Assembly: GCA_002840835.1 (NCBI GenBank)
Contig: PHCQ01000001.1
Span: forward strand, 1-64,000
Direction: 5' to 3'
Origin: Betaproteobacteria bacterium HGW-Betaproteobacteria-16
Lineage (GTDB): Bacteria > Pseudomonadota > Gammaproteobacteria > Burkholderiales > Burkholderiaceae_C
DNA length: 64,000 bases
In this document: one piece after another, positions 16,470-27,391 of the stretch
Numbering within the stretch: the stretch's first letter is position 1
How the letters are laid out: the number at the start of each line of letters is the position of its first letter
Notes under the pieces: generated by a model
Database searches by the model: none
Told to the model about the DNA's origin: nothing
The model's input: only the letters and a program-made list of their open reading frames with translations
Program-made: the position numbers and the translations under genes

Positions 16470-17323
16470 GCCTCCCATCTTCCCTTGCAACCCGCGTGAT
16501 TACCCACCCTGCTTTGGCCGGGCAGAACCCCTTGTCTGCTTTGTTGGCTGAAGCCCTTTTGCGCCAGAGGGCGCTCACCATCTTCGCCCTGCTGATGTGG
16601 GCAGCCATGCTGCCCACGATGCTGGCCTGGGGTCTGGATGATCGCCTGCTTCGAGGGGTCAGCGTTTGGATCAAGCCTCTCAAATTCATGGCATCTGTCG
16701 GCCTCTTCGCGCTGTGCACGGCGTGGTTCATCGGCCTGCTACCACCTGAACGAAGAGCCCATCGCAGTATCAGGATCGTGGTGGGAATGCTGATCGGTGC
16801 CGGCCTCTTCGAAATCGGCTACATCACCCTGCAGGCGGCCTTGGGCGAGGGCTCGCACTACAACACCAGCAGCGCGTTTCACGGCATCATGTATTCGCTC
16901 ATGGGTGCAGGCGCAATGGTTCTGACGGCCACACAACCGCTGCTGGCGTGGCAGATCGCGCGCCACGCGCGACCTGAGGTACCCACGGTGTGGCGCGATG
17001 CCGTGGTGCTGGGCTTGGTGTTGACCTTCTTGCTGGGTGGCGGATCGGGCGGACTTCTGGGCTCGGTTCAGCCGCCGTCAGGTGCCGGCTTGCCGTTGGT
17101 GGGCTGGCATCTCTCCGGCGGCGACCTGCGTCCCGCCCATTTCATTGGCATACACGCGCAGCAATGGTTGCCCTTGGCGGGGCTGTTGTTGGCTCCCTTG
17201 GCGCCGCGACATGCCCGCAGCGGTCTGATCGCGGTCACGGTTCTGGTGGTGGGCCTGTGGCTCTGGGCCATGGCCAAGGGGCTGGACGGCGCGGTGTTCA
17301 TCACGCCGGTCATCCCGCGATGA
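16466..17323 (+). CDS. Polytopic membrane protein of unknown function
   Basis: A 285-residue hydrophobic protein with about seven predicted helices, translationally coupled to the ABA4-like gene through an ATGA overlap. Recognisable features are WIKPLKFMASVGLFALCTAWF, an IGYITLQAALGEGSHYNTSSAFH loop with several polar residues, and GGDLRPAHFIGIHAQQWLP, whose His residues in helices could bind metal or haem. No family name could be assigned with confidence. An ATG at 16445 would lengthen it by seven residues. Confidence 0.7.
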   Translation: MSLPSSLATRVITHPALAGQNPLSALLAEALLRQRALTIFALLMWAAMLPTMLAWGLDDRLLRGVSVWIKPLKFMASVGLFALCTAWFIGLLPPERRAHRSIRIVVGMLIGAGLFEIGYITLQAALGEGSHYNTSSAFHGIMYSLMGAGAMVLTATQPLLAWQIARHARPEVPTVWRDAVVLGLVLTFLLGGGSGGLLGSVQPPSGAGLPLVGWHLSGGDLRPAHFIGIHAQQWLPLAGLLLAPLAPRHARSGLIAVTVLVVGLWLWAMAKGLDGAVFITPVIPR

Positions 17324-17338
17324 ACCGCCGAGGGCGCG

Positions 17339-17917
17339 CTACTTCACACCGACCGCATCGGTGAAGCGGTAATAAAGGCCAAATGGGTCGTTCGGCAGGA
17401 CGTGGAACGTGCCTTCCACCACCACGGCCCCCTGGCTGTATTTCACCGGCACCTTTGTGCGCACCTCCACCATGCTCTCGGGCCCGCCCGGCGTGCAGAA
17501 AGAACAGGTGAGCGGCACAGAAGACAGCAGGAAGTGGCGCTGCTGCTCACCCGGGTCCAGCGGCATCATGAAACCCTGAAGGCGCTGCTTCTTCTGGTCG
17601 AGTGCCTTCACCTCTGCCGAATACACCGGCACGATGCGCTTCTTTTCGATGCGCGTGGTGACATCGGTCAGCAGCGACCACGCCATCACATCGTCACGCT
17701 TGGGCAGCGGTGCAAAAGGGCTGAGCGGGCTGTGAACGCCCGCCCCTTGCCCGCTGGGCAAAGCGGCACCATGTTCGGAAGCTGCCGGTGCCCCGCTGCC
17801 GGGTGACAGGGGCGAGCCCAAGGATTGCGCCTGGGCGCCCGCCACCAGCGCGCCACCCAGGCAGAGCACCCACAGTTGACGGCGTGACCGATGAAGAGAG
17901 CGAGAAAAACGGAGCAT
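17339..17917 (-). CDS. DUF3299 periplasmic protein
   Basis: A 192-residue exported protein. A basic n-region (RSLHRSRRQ), a hydrophobic core and an AQA-QS site near residue 30 form a Sec signal peptide. A Ser/Gly/Pro-rich linker follows, then the DUF3299 core from about residue 75: MAWSLLTDVTT, IPV-type strand, GFMMPLD, HFLLSSVPLTCSFCTPGGPE with a conserved CxxC, and VEGTFHVLPNDPFGLYYRFTDA. The CxxC suggests metal or redox binding. It is the last gene of the zur-ABC operon. DUF3299 proteins often sit beside LolCDE-like ABC genes in zinc-regulated loci. The start is ATG 17917. Confidence 0.8.
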   Translation of the reverse strand: MLRFSRSLHRSRRQLWVLCLGGALVAGAQAQSLGSPLSPGSGAPAASEHGAALPSGQGAGVHSPLSPFAPLPKRDDVMAWSLLTDVTTRIEKKRIVPVYSAEVKALDQKKQRLQGFMMPLDPGEQQRHFLLSSVPLTCSFCTPGGPESMVEVRTKVPVKYSQGAVVVEGTFHVLPNDPFGLYYRFTDAVGVK

Positions 17918-17978
17918 CGCGGCAGAACGATCAGAAAGTCTTGGTGGCAGCACCGGCACCACAGGTGCCAGGCTGGCG

Positions 17979-18218
17979 TCAATGGGCGTGGCGCATGCCA
18001 CAGTATTTGCCCAGTGCAAGACCTTTGCAAGCGGCCTGAAGTTCCGCCATGCAGACCTTTTCACCCTTGCCCGCCTCCAGGCACTTGGCAGCCCCTTCGT
18101 GGGCGGCGGCCATGGCGCGGTGGCGCTGGATGTCCTCCTGCACCTCTTTGTCGGAGTGCTGGGCCACGGCCACGGAAGCGAGCAAGGCGGTGGAAAGGAT
18201 CAGGAGTGCTTTTTTCAT
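17979..18218 (-). CDS. Small exported Cys/His protein in the zinc operon
   Basis: A 79-residue protein with a clean Sec signal (MKKALLILSTALLASVAVA, cleavage near residue 19). The mature part of about 60 residues has four cysteines (46, 56, 64, 73) and five histidines (21, 33, 40, 77, 79), ending in GMRHAH. Its ATG overlaps the permease stop (ATGA), so it is translated as part of the ABC operon. At this operon position other bacteria often have a DUF2796 metal-binding protein; this is much shorter and not recognisably related. The inferred role is a periplasmic zinc carrier or sensor for the ABC system. Family unknown. Confidence 0.75.
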   Translation of the reverse strand: MKKALLILSTALLASVAVAQHSDKEVQEDIQRHRAMAAAHEGAAKCLEAGKGEKVCMAELQAACKGLALGKYCGMRHAH

Positions 18219-19447
18219 GAATGGGACCTCGAATTCAAAAGTTGAGTGACATCGATGCGGTAGACGCTGGCGACCGGCAGACACGCCGCCACCACCGCTA
18301 CCCCCAGGGCCAGCACCGGCACCCACCCTTCGGCAGGAACCCATTGCCAACCCGATATGGACAGCGACTGGCTGTCCATCAACCACTGGCCGATCAGGGC
18401 CGCCAGGCCATGAGCCGCCAACAGACCTCCTGCGCAGGCCAGCGCCGCGAGCCAGAGCGCCTCCAACAACAGGAGCAGCGCCACCTTCTGTGGCGGCGCA
18501 CCCAGCATGCGCAGCATGGCCAGATCGTCGCGGCGCTCGCGCACCGCGTTCCACAGCGCAATGAACACCGACAAGCCCGCCACCGCGAGCAGCACCACCG
18601 CCAACACGCGCAGCGCCTGGGTGCCCACACCCACCATGTGCAGCAGGCGGGTGATTTCAATTGCGGGCGCGGCCGCCTGCATCGAGGTGGACTGGTTCAC
18701 AAACCGAGGAAAGCTCGCCGCCGCCAGTGGCGTCTTGTAGCGCAGCAGGGCCAGCGTGATTTCACGGTCGGCCGCCAAGGCTTCGGCCAGCTCGGCCTTT
18801 TCGGCCTCGTCCATGCCCTCGCCTGCGTGCATGTCGTCGTGCACCTGCCAGACCGATTCGGTGGCGGTGAGGATCAACCTGTCCAGCACACAGCCGCAAG
18901 GCGCCAGCACGCCAGTGACGACGTACGGCGTTGCATCGTGCACCGCACCGCCAGCGCCCAGGCCATGCGCACCTTCAAACGCCTGCCCCAGCTTCAGTCC
19001 GGTGTGGCGTGCCACCTGCGCGCCCAGCACCGCCTGCATGGGGGCACCCCACAGCGCACCCTGCACCAATTTCGCACCATAGTGCGCCACATAAGCGGGC
19101 GTGGTACCCACGATACGGAAACCCTGCAAGTTATCGCCCAGGCTCAGGGGAATCAGCTGGGCCACCTGCGGGTGCTGCGCCAGCCGTTTGGCCTCGGCCA
19201 GCGGAATGTTGCCGGGCGGCACGTCGATGTGGAACACCCCTGACAGAATGAGCTGCATGGGACTGCCCTTGGCACCCACCACCACGTCGATCCCGGCCAG
19301 GTCGCGTTCGAAGGCCCGCTCTGCCTGGTGCTGCAAGATGATTACAAAGGCCATGGACGCCAGCCCCAGCGACAGCAGAACCAGATTCAACGTGGTGGCC
19401 AGCGGCCGGGACCAGAGGTAACGCCAGGAGAGGCTGAACACGTTCAT
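18215..19447 (-). CDS. ABC transporter permease, FtsX/LolE-like
   Basis: A 410-residue membrane protein with the MacB/FtsX layout: an N-terminal helix (about 15-40), a large periplasmic domain (about 45-275) and three C-terminal helices (about 285, 335 and 375) containing the FtsX-type ALWNAVRERRDDLAMLRMLGAPPQKVALLLLLEAL coupling region. Such permeases work as mechanotransmitters or lipoprotein movers rather than channels. It overlaps the ATPase stop by 4 bp and the small Cys/His gene by 4 bp. With the Zur gene heading the operon, a role in handling periplasmic zinc or metalloproteins is inferred. Confidence 0.88.
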   Translation of the reverse strand: MNVFSLSWRYLWSRPLATTLNLVLLSLGLASMAFVIILQHQAERAFERDLAGIDVVVGAKGSPMQLILSGVFHIDVPPGNIPLAEAKRLAQHPQVAQLIPLSLGDNLQGFRIVGTTPAYVAHYGAKLVQGALWGAPMQAVLGAQVARHTGLKLGQAFEGAHGLGAGGAVHDATPYVVTGVLAPCGCVLDRLILTATESVWQVHDDMHAGEGMDEAEKAELAEALAADREITLALLRYKTPLAAASFPRFVNQSTSMQAAAPAIEITRLLHMVGVGTQALRVLAVVLLAVAGLSVFIALWNAVRERRDDLAMLRMLGAPPQKVALLLLLEALWLAALACAGGLLAAHGLAALIGQWLMDSQSLSISGWQWVPAEGWVPVLALGVAVVAACLPVASVYRIDVTQLLNSRSHS

Positions 19448-20103
19448 ACGTGCACCTCCTGCCTCAGCGGCTCAAATAGCAGTTCCTGTGCCTGTGGCAA
19501 GGCCTGCCGCACCCTCGCGTCGTGCGTGGCAATCACCAGCGTCGCGCCGGCATCATGGGCTGTTTGCGCCAGCAACGCCAGCGCTGCCTGACACGCAGCG
19601 TCGTCCAGACTCGCGGTGGGTTCGTCGGCCAGAATGATCCGGGGCTGCATCAGCACGGCACGCGCCAGCGCCACACGCTGTGCTTGACCGCCAGAAAGCT
19701 GGTGCGGACGCCGCCCGGCCAGTCCGGTGAGATCGAGTGCGGCCAGTACATGTCGAATGGCCTCCCGGTTCACCGGCGCGCCGGCCGCAAAGTAGGCCAG
19801 TGCGAGGTTGTCGTGCACCGTGAGGGCGCCGCTCAGGTGCAGCTTCTGCGGCAGAAAGCCCACATGCTGTGCGCGCCAGCGGTCGCGCTGGCCTGCCGGC
19901 AAGGCGCCGACCGACTGACCGGCCACCACCACTTCGCCGGCCGCTGGCGTGAGCAACCCGGCCGCCAGCGCCAGCCAGGTGGACTTGCCGCTGCCAGAGG
20001 CGCCGCGCAGCAGCAGGGTGCCTCCTTGCGGCACCGTCACGTCGCGAAAGCACAGCGGCGCATGGCCCGCGTAAGCGAACCGCAGATCGCGGGTCTGAAT
20101 CAC
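19444..20103 (-). CDS. ABC transporter ATP-binding protein, LolD/MacB-like
   Basis: A 219-residue nucleotide-binding subunit. Walker A is GASGSGKST, the signature is LSGGQAQR and Walker B is IILADEPTASLD, followed by the HDARV switch. The GTG start at 20103 overlaps the stop of the Fur-family gene (GTGA) and gives the normal N-terminus VIQTRDLRFAY; the longer frame to 20139 would overlap that gene further. It pairs with the adjacent FtsX-like permease. Confidence 0.9.
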   Translation of the reverse strand: MIQTRDLRFAYAGHAPLCFRDVTVPQGGTLLLRGASGSGKSTWLALAAGLLTPAAGEVVVAGQSVGALPAGQRDRWRAQHVGFLPQKLHLSGALTVHDNLALAYFAAGAPVNREAIRHVLAALDLTGLAGRRPHQLSGGQAQRVALARAVLMQPRIILADEPTASLDDAACQAALALLAQTAHDAGATLVIATHDARVRQALPQAQELLFEPLRQEVHV

Positions 20104-20612
20104 GCCACAGGTTCCTGTGCCGCGCCGGGCTCCACGCACGAAGCACAGGTGCCATGAACCGCCAGATCCACACGCGTTCCCGCATGACCCATCTGGGCAA
20201 GTGCCTGGAACAGGTGGTGGGTGGCGGTGCGGGTGGGCTCGCTGGCTTCGAGCAGGGGGAACTGTCTGTGGCAGGCGTCACATTCAAATCGCGGGGCCAC
20301 CTTGGGCGCGGCGTCGGTGGACAACGGCGCCAGGCTGAAGCGCCAGGTGCGTTGGTCGTCGCTCTGGCGTTGCAACACACCACAACTGGCCAGCCGGTCG
20401 AGCAGCCGGTAGAGCGTGACACGGTTGATGTCAAGGCCGCGCGCGTTCAGTGCGGCGAGCGATTGCGCATGCGTGAGTCCGCCCACCGGGCGCGCCAGGA
20501 ACAGACCCAGCACAGCGCGCGTCGCCAGTGTGCGCCGCAGGCCAGCGCCTTCCAGACGCGACTGGATCTCGGCCGGCACCGACACGGGTTCTTTCATGGT
20601 TCGCTGAGACAC
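20100..20612 (-). CDS. zur: Fur-family zinc-responsive repressor (Zur)
   Basis: A 170-residue Fur-family protein: a winged helix with INRVTLYRLLDRLASCGVLQR near 60-82, a dimerisation domain, and two CxxC pairs (CDAC near 110, CASC near 156) that form the structural zinc site. The HATR-type histidine cluster is reduced compared with Fur. The assignment to Zur over Fur or PerR rests on its location, facing znuCBA and heading an ABC operon. Translation is coupled to the ATPase gene. It is probably autoregulated through the dyads at 20629-20680. Confidence 0.85.
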   Translation of the reverse strand: MSQRTMKEPVSVPAEIQSRLEGAGLRRTLATRAVLGLFLARPVGGLTHAQSLAALNARGLDINRVTLYRLLDRLASCGVLQRQSDDQRTWRFSLAPLSTDAAPKVAPRFECDACHRQFPLLEASEPTRTATHHLFQALAQMGHAGTRVDLAVHGTCASCVEPGAAQEPVA

Positions 20613-20628
20613 GGGCGCTCCTCGTTTT

Positions 20629-20647
20629 AATGCAACTTGGTTGCGTT
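20629..20647. promoter_or_regulatory. Zur-box candidate 1
   Basis: AATGCAAC-TTG-GTTGCGTT: 5-bp GCAAC/GTTGC arms with AT-rich flanks, 17 bp upstream of zur. It overlaps the start of a possible rightward promoter (TATGAT at 20647-20652). Confidence 0.6.
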
Positions 20648-20661
20648 ATGATTCCATTATC

Positions 20662-20674
20662 GCAATTGAGTTGC
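20662..20674. promoter_or_regulatory. Zur-box candidate 2
   Basis: GCAAT-TGA-GTTGC, the same 13-bp layout as the first dyad and exactly 30 bp (about three helical turns) from it. Together they lie midway between zur and znuC and can serve both operons. Confidence 0.6.
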
Positions 20675-20723
20675 AATATCTTAGCGTCAAAGCCACCCGG
20701 TGTGCCCTGCCCCTGAATCACCC

Positions 20724-21491
20724 ATGAATCCGACCGCCATCACGTTGCAGAACCTGACCCTGGGCTACGAGCACCACCCCGCCGTGCATCACCTTTCGAT
20801 GGTGGTGTCTCCTGGCTCGCTGGTGGCGGTGGTCGGGCCCAACGGCGCGGGCAAGTCCACGCTGATCAAGGCCCTGGCCGGGCAGTTGCGTCCGATCGAA
20901 GGTGAAATGCACGGCCTGGTCCACCAACGGGTGGCCTGGTTGCCGCAACAGAGCAGCGTGGACCGCAGCTTTCCCATCACGGTGCAGGACATGGTCTTGC
21001 TGGGCCTGTGGCACGCGGTGGGTGCGCTCGGCCGGTTCACGGCGGCTCACCGGCAAGCGTGTCATGCGGCCTTGGGCGCTTTGGGTCTGCACGGCTTTGA
21101 ACGCCGCAGCATCGACACCCTCTCGGGTGGGCAGATGCAACGCGCGCTGTTCGCACGGCTCATGTTGCAGGACGCGCCCGTGGTGCTGCTGGACGAACCC
21201 TTTGCTGCGGTGGACCAGCGCACCACAGACGACCTGCTTGCCTTGCTGCACCGCTGGCATGACGAGGGCAAGACGGTGGTGGCCGTGTTGCACGACCTGG
21301 CCCAGGTTCGCGCCCATTTCCCTCTAACGCTGCTGCTGGCGCGCGAGCCCATGGCCTGGGGCGCCACCACCGATGTGCTCACCGAGATGAACTGGCAGCG
21401 CGCCCTGCGCATGCAGGAACCGTTTGACGAAGACGCATCGCTTTGCGAGAACACACCCCAGCGCCCGTTCGCGCAGGCGGTGTCGGCATGA
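20724..21491 (+). CDS. znuC: Zinc ABC transporter ATP-binding protein
   Basis: A 255-residue ATPase of the metal-ion (ZnuC/MntB) type. Walker A is GPNGAGKST, the signature LSGGQMQR and Walker B VVLLDEPFAAVD, followed by the H-loop VLHDL. The start ATG 20724 (MNPTAITLQNLTLGYEHH) matches the family; an upstream in-frame GTG is ignored. First gene of znuCBA. Confidence 0.93.
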   Translation: MNPTAITLQNLTLGYEHHPAVHHLSMVVSPGSLVAVVGPNGAGKSTLIKALAGQLRPIEGEMHGLVHQRVAWLPQQSSVDRSFPITVQDMVLLGLWHAVGALGRFTAAHRQACHAALGALGLHGFERRSIDTLSGGQMQRALFARLMLQDAPVVLLDEPFAAVDQRTTDDLLALLHRWHDEGKTVVAVLHDLAQVRAHFPLTLLLAREPMAWGATTDVLTEMNWQRALRMQEPFDEDASLCENTPQRPFAQAVSA

Positions 21492-21579
21492 GCGCCGCCC
21501 GGCCGTTCCGAAGGCGCTCAGCCCCGCAGTGCGCAGCACGGAGGGTCGTTCAGTGACCGGGGCAGAGAGTTCGGTGCTG

Positions 21580-23434
<1,855 letters not shown>

Positions 23435-23517
23435 CAGTCGCCAACGTCACATGGACGAAGGCAGGCTGAGCCCCGATGCGATAACCTGAGTGCCCTTGCA
23501 CTTCAGCGCATCCCAAA

Positions 23518-24408
23518 TTGCCGTTCTCTCACACCCTTCTCGCTCTCGCGGTGGTCTTCGTCTGGGGCACCAATTTCGTGGTCATCCGCTGGGGACTCGA
23601 CGGCATGCCACCGTTTCTCTACGCCACGCTGCGCTTCGTTTTTTCTGCCCTGCCCTGGCTGCTTTTTGTGCCGCGGCCCACGGTGCCCTGGTCGCGCATG
23701 GCCGCATTCGGGGTGCTGCTGGGCGTGGGTCAGTTTGGACTTCTGTTCCTGGCCATGCGCGCCGACATCTCGCCCGGTATGGCCTCACTGGTGGTGCAGT
23801 CCCAGGTTTTCTTCACGATTGGCCTGTCTTTGTTCTTGCTGCGCGAGCGCCTGCGCTGGTTTCAGGGCGTGGGCCTGGCCATGGCGCTGGCAGGCCTTGC
23901 CGTGATTGGCATGAACCTGGATGCCAGCATCACGTTGATCGGTCTGGCACTGGTGCTGGCCGCCGCCTTCTTCTGGGCCTGTGCCAACCTGGTGGTGAAG
24001 TCGCTCGGGCCGGTCAACATGCTGCACTTCATGGTCTGGAGCAGCGTGTTTGCCATCCCTCCGCTGCTGGCTTTGTCTCTGTGGCTGGAAGGACCGGCCG
24101 TCATGGCTGACGCCATGCAGCACGCAAACACGGGTGTCTGGCTGAGCGTGTTCTGGCAGGCGCTGGGCAACACCTTGTTTGGCTACGGTGTGTGGAACTG
24201 GCTGCTGGCCCGCCACCCGGCCGCCACCGTCGCGCCACTGGCCCTGCTGGTGCCGGTGTTCGGCATGGGGGCCTCGGCGCTGTCGCTGGGCGAATCACTA
24301 CCGGGGTGGAAGCTGGGTGCGGCGGCCCTGGTACTGGGTGGGCTGGCCGTGATCGTGCTGTGGCCCAGATTGGCTCACTTTCGCAAGGTGACGCCCGACC
24401 CCCACTAG
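23518..24408 (+). CDS. EamA/DMT family exporter
   Basis: A 296-residue ten-helix protein with two EamA repeats, each ending in the usual glycine-rich helices. Motifs include VVFVWGTNFVVIRWGLDGMPP and YATLRFVFSALPW at the start and LLGWKLGAAALVLGGLAVI-like sequence near the end. Related proteins (EamA, YdcZ, RhtA) export amino acids or other metabolites. The substrate is unknown. The start appears to be TTG 23518, with no strong ribosome site, so the N-terminus is uncertain by a few residues. Confidence 0.87.
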   Translation: MPFSHTLLALAVVFVWGTNFVVIRWGLDGMPPFLYATLRFVFSALPWLLFVPRPTVPWSRMAAFGVLLGVGQFGLLFLAMRADISPGMASLVVQSQVFFTIGLSLFLLRERLRWFQGVGLAMALAGLAVIGMNLDASITLIGLALVLAAAFFWACANLVVKSLGPVNMLHFMVWSSVFAIPPLLALSLWLEGPAVMADAMQHANTGVWLSVFWQALGNTLFGYGVWNWLLARHPAATVAPLALLVPVFGMGASALSLGESLPGWKLGAAALVLGGLAVIVLWPRLAHFRKVTPDPH

Positions 24409-24414
24409 GCGACC

Positions 24415-24517
24415 GACGTAGCGTGGGGGCACTGCCCGACCGCAGCGCAGGGCCGCCCCAAGCAAGGTCAGCCCCCTCGGGGGGCAGCGACCCGCGCAGC
24501 GGTGGAGCGTGGGGGCA
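24415..24517. repeat. GC-rich intergenic repeat, copy 2
   Basis: Between the convergent EamA and msrA genes. It contains CCCCCTCGGGGGGCAGCG, GCGCAGCGG and two copies of AGCGTGGGGGCACT, at 24420 and 24508. This is a frequent Comamonadaceae intergenic element, related in layout to the copies near 8.8 and 52.5 kb. Non-coding. Confidence 0.5.
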
Positions 24518-25060
24518 CTACCTCGCCAGCCTCGCAAAAGTCTTGCGAAATTTCGCCACCTTGGGCGCCGCCACTGCCATGCAATAGCCCTGGTGCGGGT
24601 TGCGCTCGAAGAAATCCTGGTGATAGGGCTCGGCCGGCCAGTAGTTGTTCAAAGCCAGCACCTCGGTCACGATAGGGCGTCCGAAAGCATCGTCCTTCGT
24701 CAGTTCGTCGATGATGGCCTGCGCTTCCGCTTCCTGTTCCGACGTGGTGAAGTAGATGCCGCTGCGGTACTGCGTGCCCACGTCGTTGCCCTGGCGGTTG
24801 AGTGTGGTGGGGTCGTGAACCACGAAGAAGATCTCCAGCACTTCGCGCGTGCTGATCACCGACGGGTCGTATTCCAGCCGCACCACCTCGTTGTGGCCCG
24901 TGTCGCCCGCGCACACCTGCTCGTAGCTGGGCTGCTTCACATGACCGTTGCTGTAGCCGGATTCGACGTCGGTGATGCCGCGCACTTCCTTGTACACCGA
25001 CTCCGTGCACCAGAAGCAACCGCCTCCCAGCACCAGCACTTCTCGATTGTTTTGGGCCAT
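24518..25060 (-). CDS. msrA: Peptide methionine sulfoxide reductase A
   Basis: A 180-residue MsrA that reduces methionine-S-sulfoxide. The active-site motif GGGCFWCTE is near residue 14, followed by VESGYSNGHVKQPSYEQVCAGDTGHNEVV and the YHQDFFERNPHQGYC C-terminal block with the recycling cysteine. The start ATG 25060 (MAQNNREVLVLGGG) is preferred over the longer frame. Confidence 0.96.
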   Translation of the reverse strand: MAQNNREVLVLGGGCFWCTESVYKEVRGITDVESGYSNGHVKQPSYEQVCAGDTGHNEVVRLEYDPSVISTREVLEIFFVVHDPTTLNRQGNDVGTQYRSGIYFTTSEQEAEAQAIIDELTKDDAFGRPIVTEVLALNNYWPAEPYHQDFFERNPHQGYCMAVAAPKVAKFRKTFARLAR

Positions 25061-25144
25061 GGCCTGACTCCTGAAGGTTTCGCGCTGCAATCTGAACGCA
25101 ACTTGTGAATGGTCACACCCGGCAGACAGCGCTGGGTACGGCCC

Positions 25145-26035
25145 CTACTCTATCGGCTGGGCAAAGCCCCGCACGGCCGCGAGGAATGCCCCCAGCGCCG
25201 CCTGTTCGCGCTCGGTCTTCCAGAGGCAGCGCGTGTCGTACGGCGGCGTCTCGCCCTTGAGCTTGATGAAACGCGCGTCCGGCATGCCTGCCATGGCCAG
25301 TGCCTCCGGCACCAGTGACACGCCCAGGCCCTGTGCCACCACCGACACCACGCTCAGCCAGTGCCGCAATTCAAACCGCACCTCCGGCAGAAACCCGTGG
25401 TCGGCGCACAAACCCAGGATGCGATCGTGGTAGTCGGGCGACACCGATCGTGAGATGGACACGAAGGGTTCGCCCGCGAAGGCGGCCAGGTCGATGCTGC
25501 GCTGCTTCGCCAAGCGGTGAGAACCAGGCAGACAAGCCACAAAGGACTGGCGCGACACCAGCACCTGCGAAAACCCGCTGGCCACCCGCGGCGTGTGCAC
25601 AAAACCCACATCCAGCCGGTCGTGCATGAGGTCCACCAGTTGGTCACTGGAACTCATCTCACGCAACACCAGTCGCAACTGGGGGTGTTCGGCATGAAAG
25701 CGCTTGAGGATCTGAGGCAGGCCGCGGTACAGCACGGTGCCCGCGAACCCGACCTGGAGGCTGCCCACCACACCTTGTGCCACGTCGCGCGCCTCGCGCG
25801 CTGCAGCACCTGCCCGTTCCAGCAACTGCCGGGCCGCGGGCACAAACGCCTGCCCGGCAGCGGTCAGTTGCACCCCGCGGCTGTTGCGGGTGAACAGCTG
25901 CGCACCCACCGACGCCTCCAGCTGCTGGATATTGAGCGACAGCGGCGGCTGGGTAATGGCCAGGCGCTGCGCGGCGCGGCCAAAGTGCAGTTCTTCAGCC
26001 AGCACCAGAAAGTAGCGCAGGTGTCTGAATTCCAT
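25145..26035 (-). CDS. LysR-family regulator, divergent from gcdH
   Basis: A 296-residue LTTR. The winged HTH is MEFRHLRYFLVLAEELHFGRAAQRLAITQPPLSLNIQQLE (1-40); a co-inducer domain follows with GSLQVGFAG and VVAQGLGVSLVPEAL. The frame stays open far upstream on this strand, but that is antisense to gcdH. Its position suggests control of glutaryl-CoA/lysine degradation, and the long dyad between the genes is the likely site. Confidence 0.92.
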   Translation of the reverse strand: MEFRHLRYFLVLAEELHFGRAAQRLAITQPPLSLNIQQLEASVGAQLFTRNSRGVQLTAAGQAFVPAARQLLERAGAAAREARDVAQGVVGSLQVGFAGTVLYRGLPQILKRFHAEHPQLRLVLREMSSSDQLVDLMHDRLDVGFVHTPRVASGFSQVLVSRQSFVACLPGSHRLAKQRSIDLAAFAGEPFVSISRSVSPDYHDRILGLCADHGFLPEVRFELRHWLSVVSVVAQGLGVSLVPEALAMAGMPDARFIKLKGETPPYDTRCLWKTEREQAALGAFLAAVRGFAQPIE

Positions 26036-26053
26036 GAATAGGCTTTCTGTATC

Positions 26054-26089
26054 GATGAATACCTTTTCGATATTAGACAGGTATTCATC
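26054..26089. promoter_or_regulatory. LysR-type operator: 11-bp inverted repeat
   Basis: Perfect arms GATGAATACCT (26054-26064) and AGGTATTCATC (26079-26089) around a 14-bp AT-rich spacer, in the 99 bp between the LysR and gcdH starts. It fits LTTR recognition sites, which are interrupted dyads with AT-rich centres. Confidence 0.75.
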
Positions 26090-26134
26090 ACCACACGACA
26101 ATGCACCATTGCCACCCCATCCGGAGACACCCTC

Positions 26135-27319
<1,185 letters not shown>

Positions 27320-27329
27320 CACATGCGCC

Positions 27330-27356
27330 GGGCACGGCGCAAGTTGCGCTGTGCCC
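27330..27356 (+). terminator. Hairpin after gcdH
   Basis: GGGCACGGCGC / GCGCTGTGCCC, an 11-bp stem with one G-T pair and a 5-nt loop, 10 bp past the gcdH stop. There is no T-run behind it, so its efficiency as an intrinsic terminator is doubtful. Confidence 0.45.
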
Positions 27357-27391
27357 CTGGAAGCTGGCACGATTTCTGTTAGCTTCAAAGG

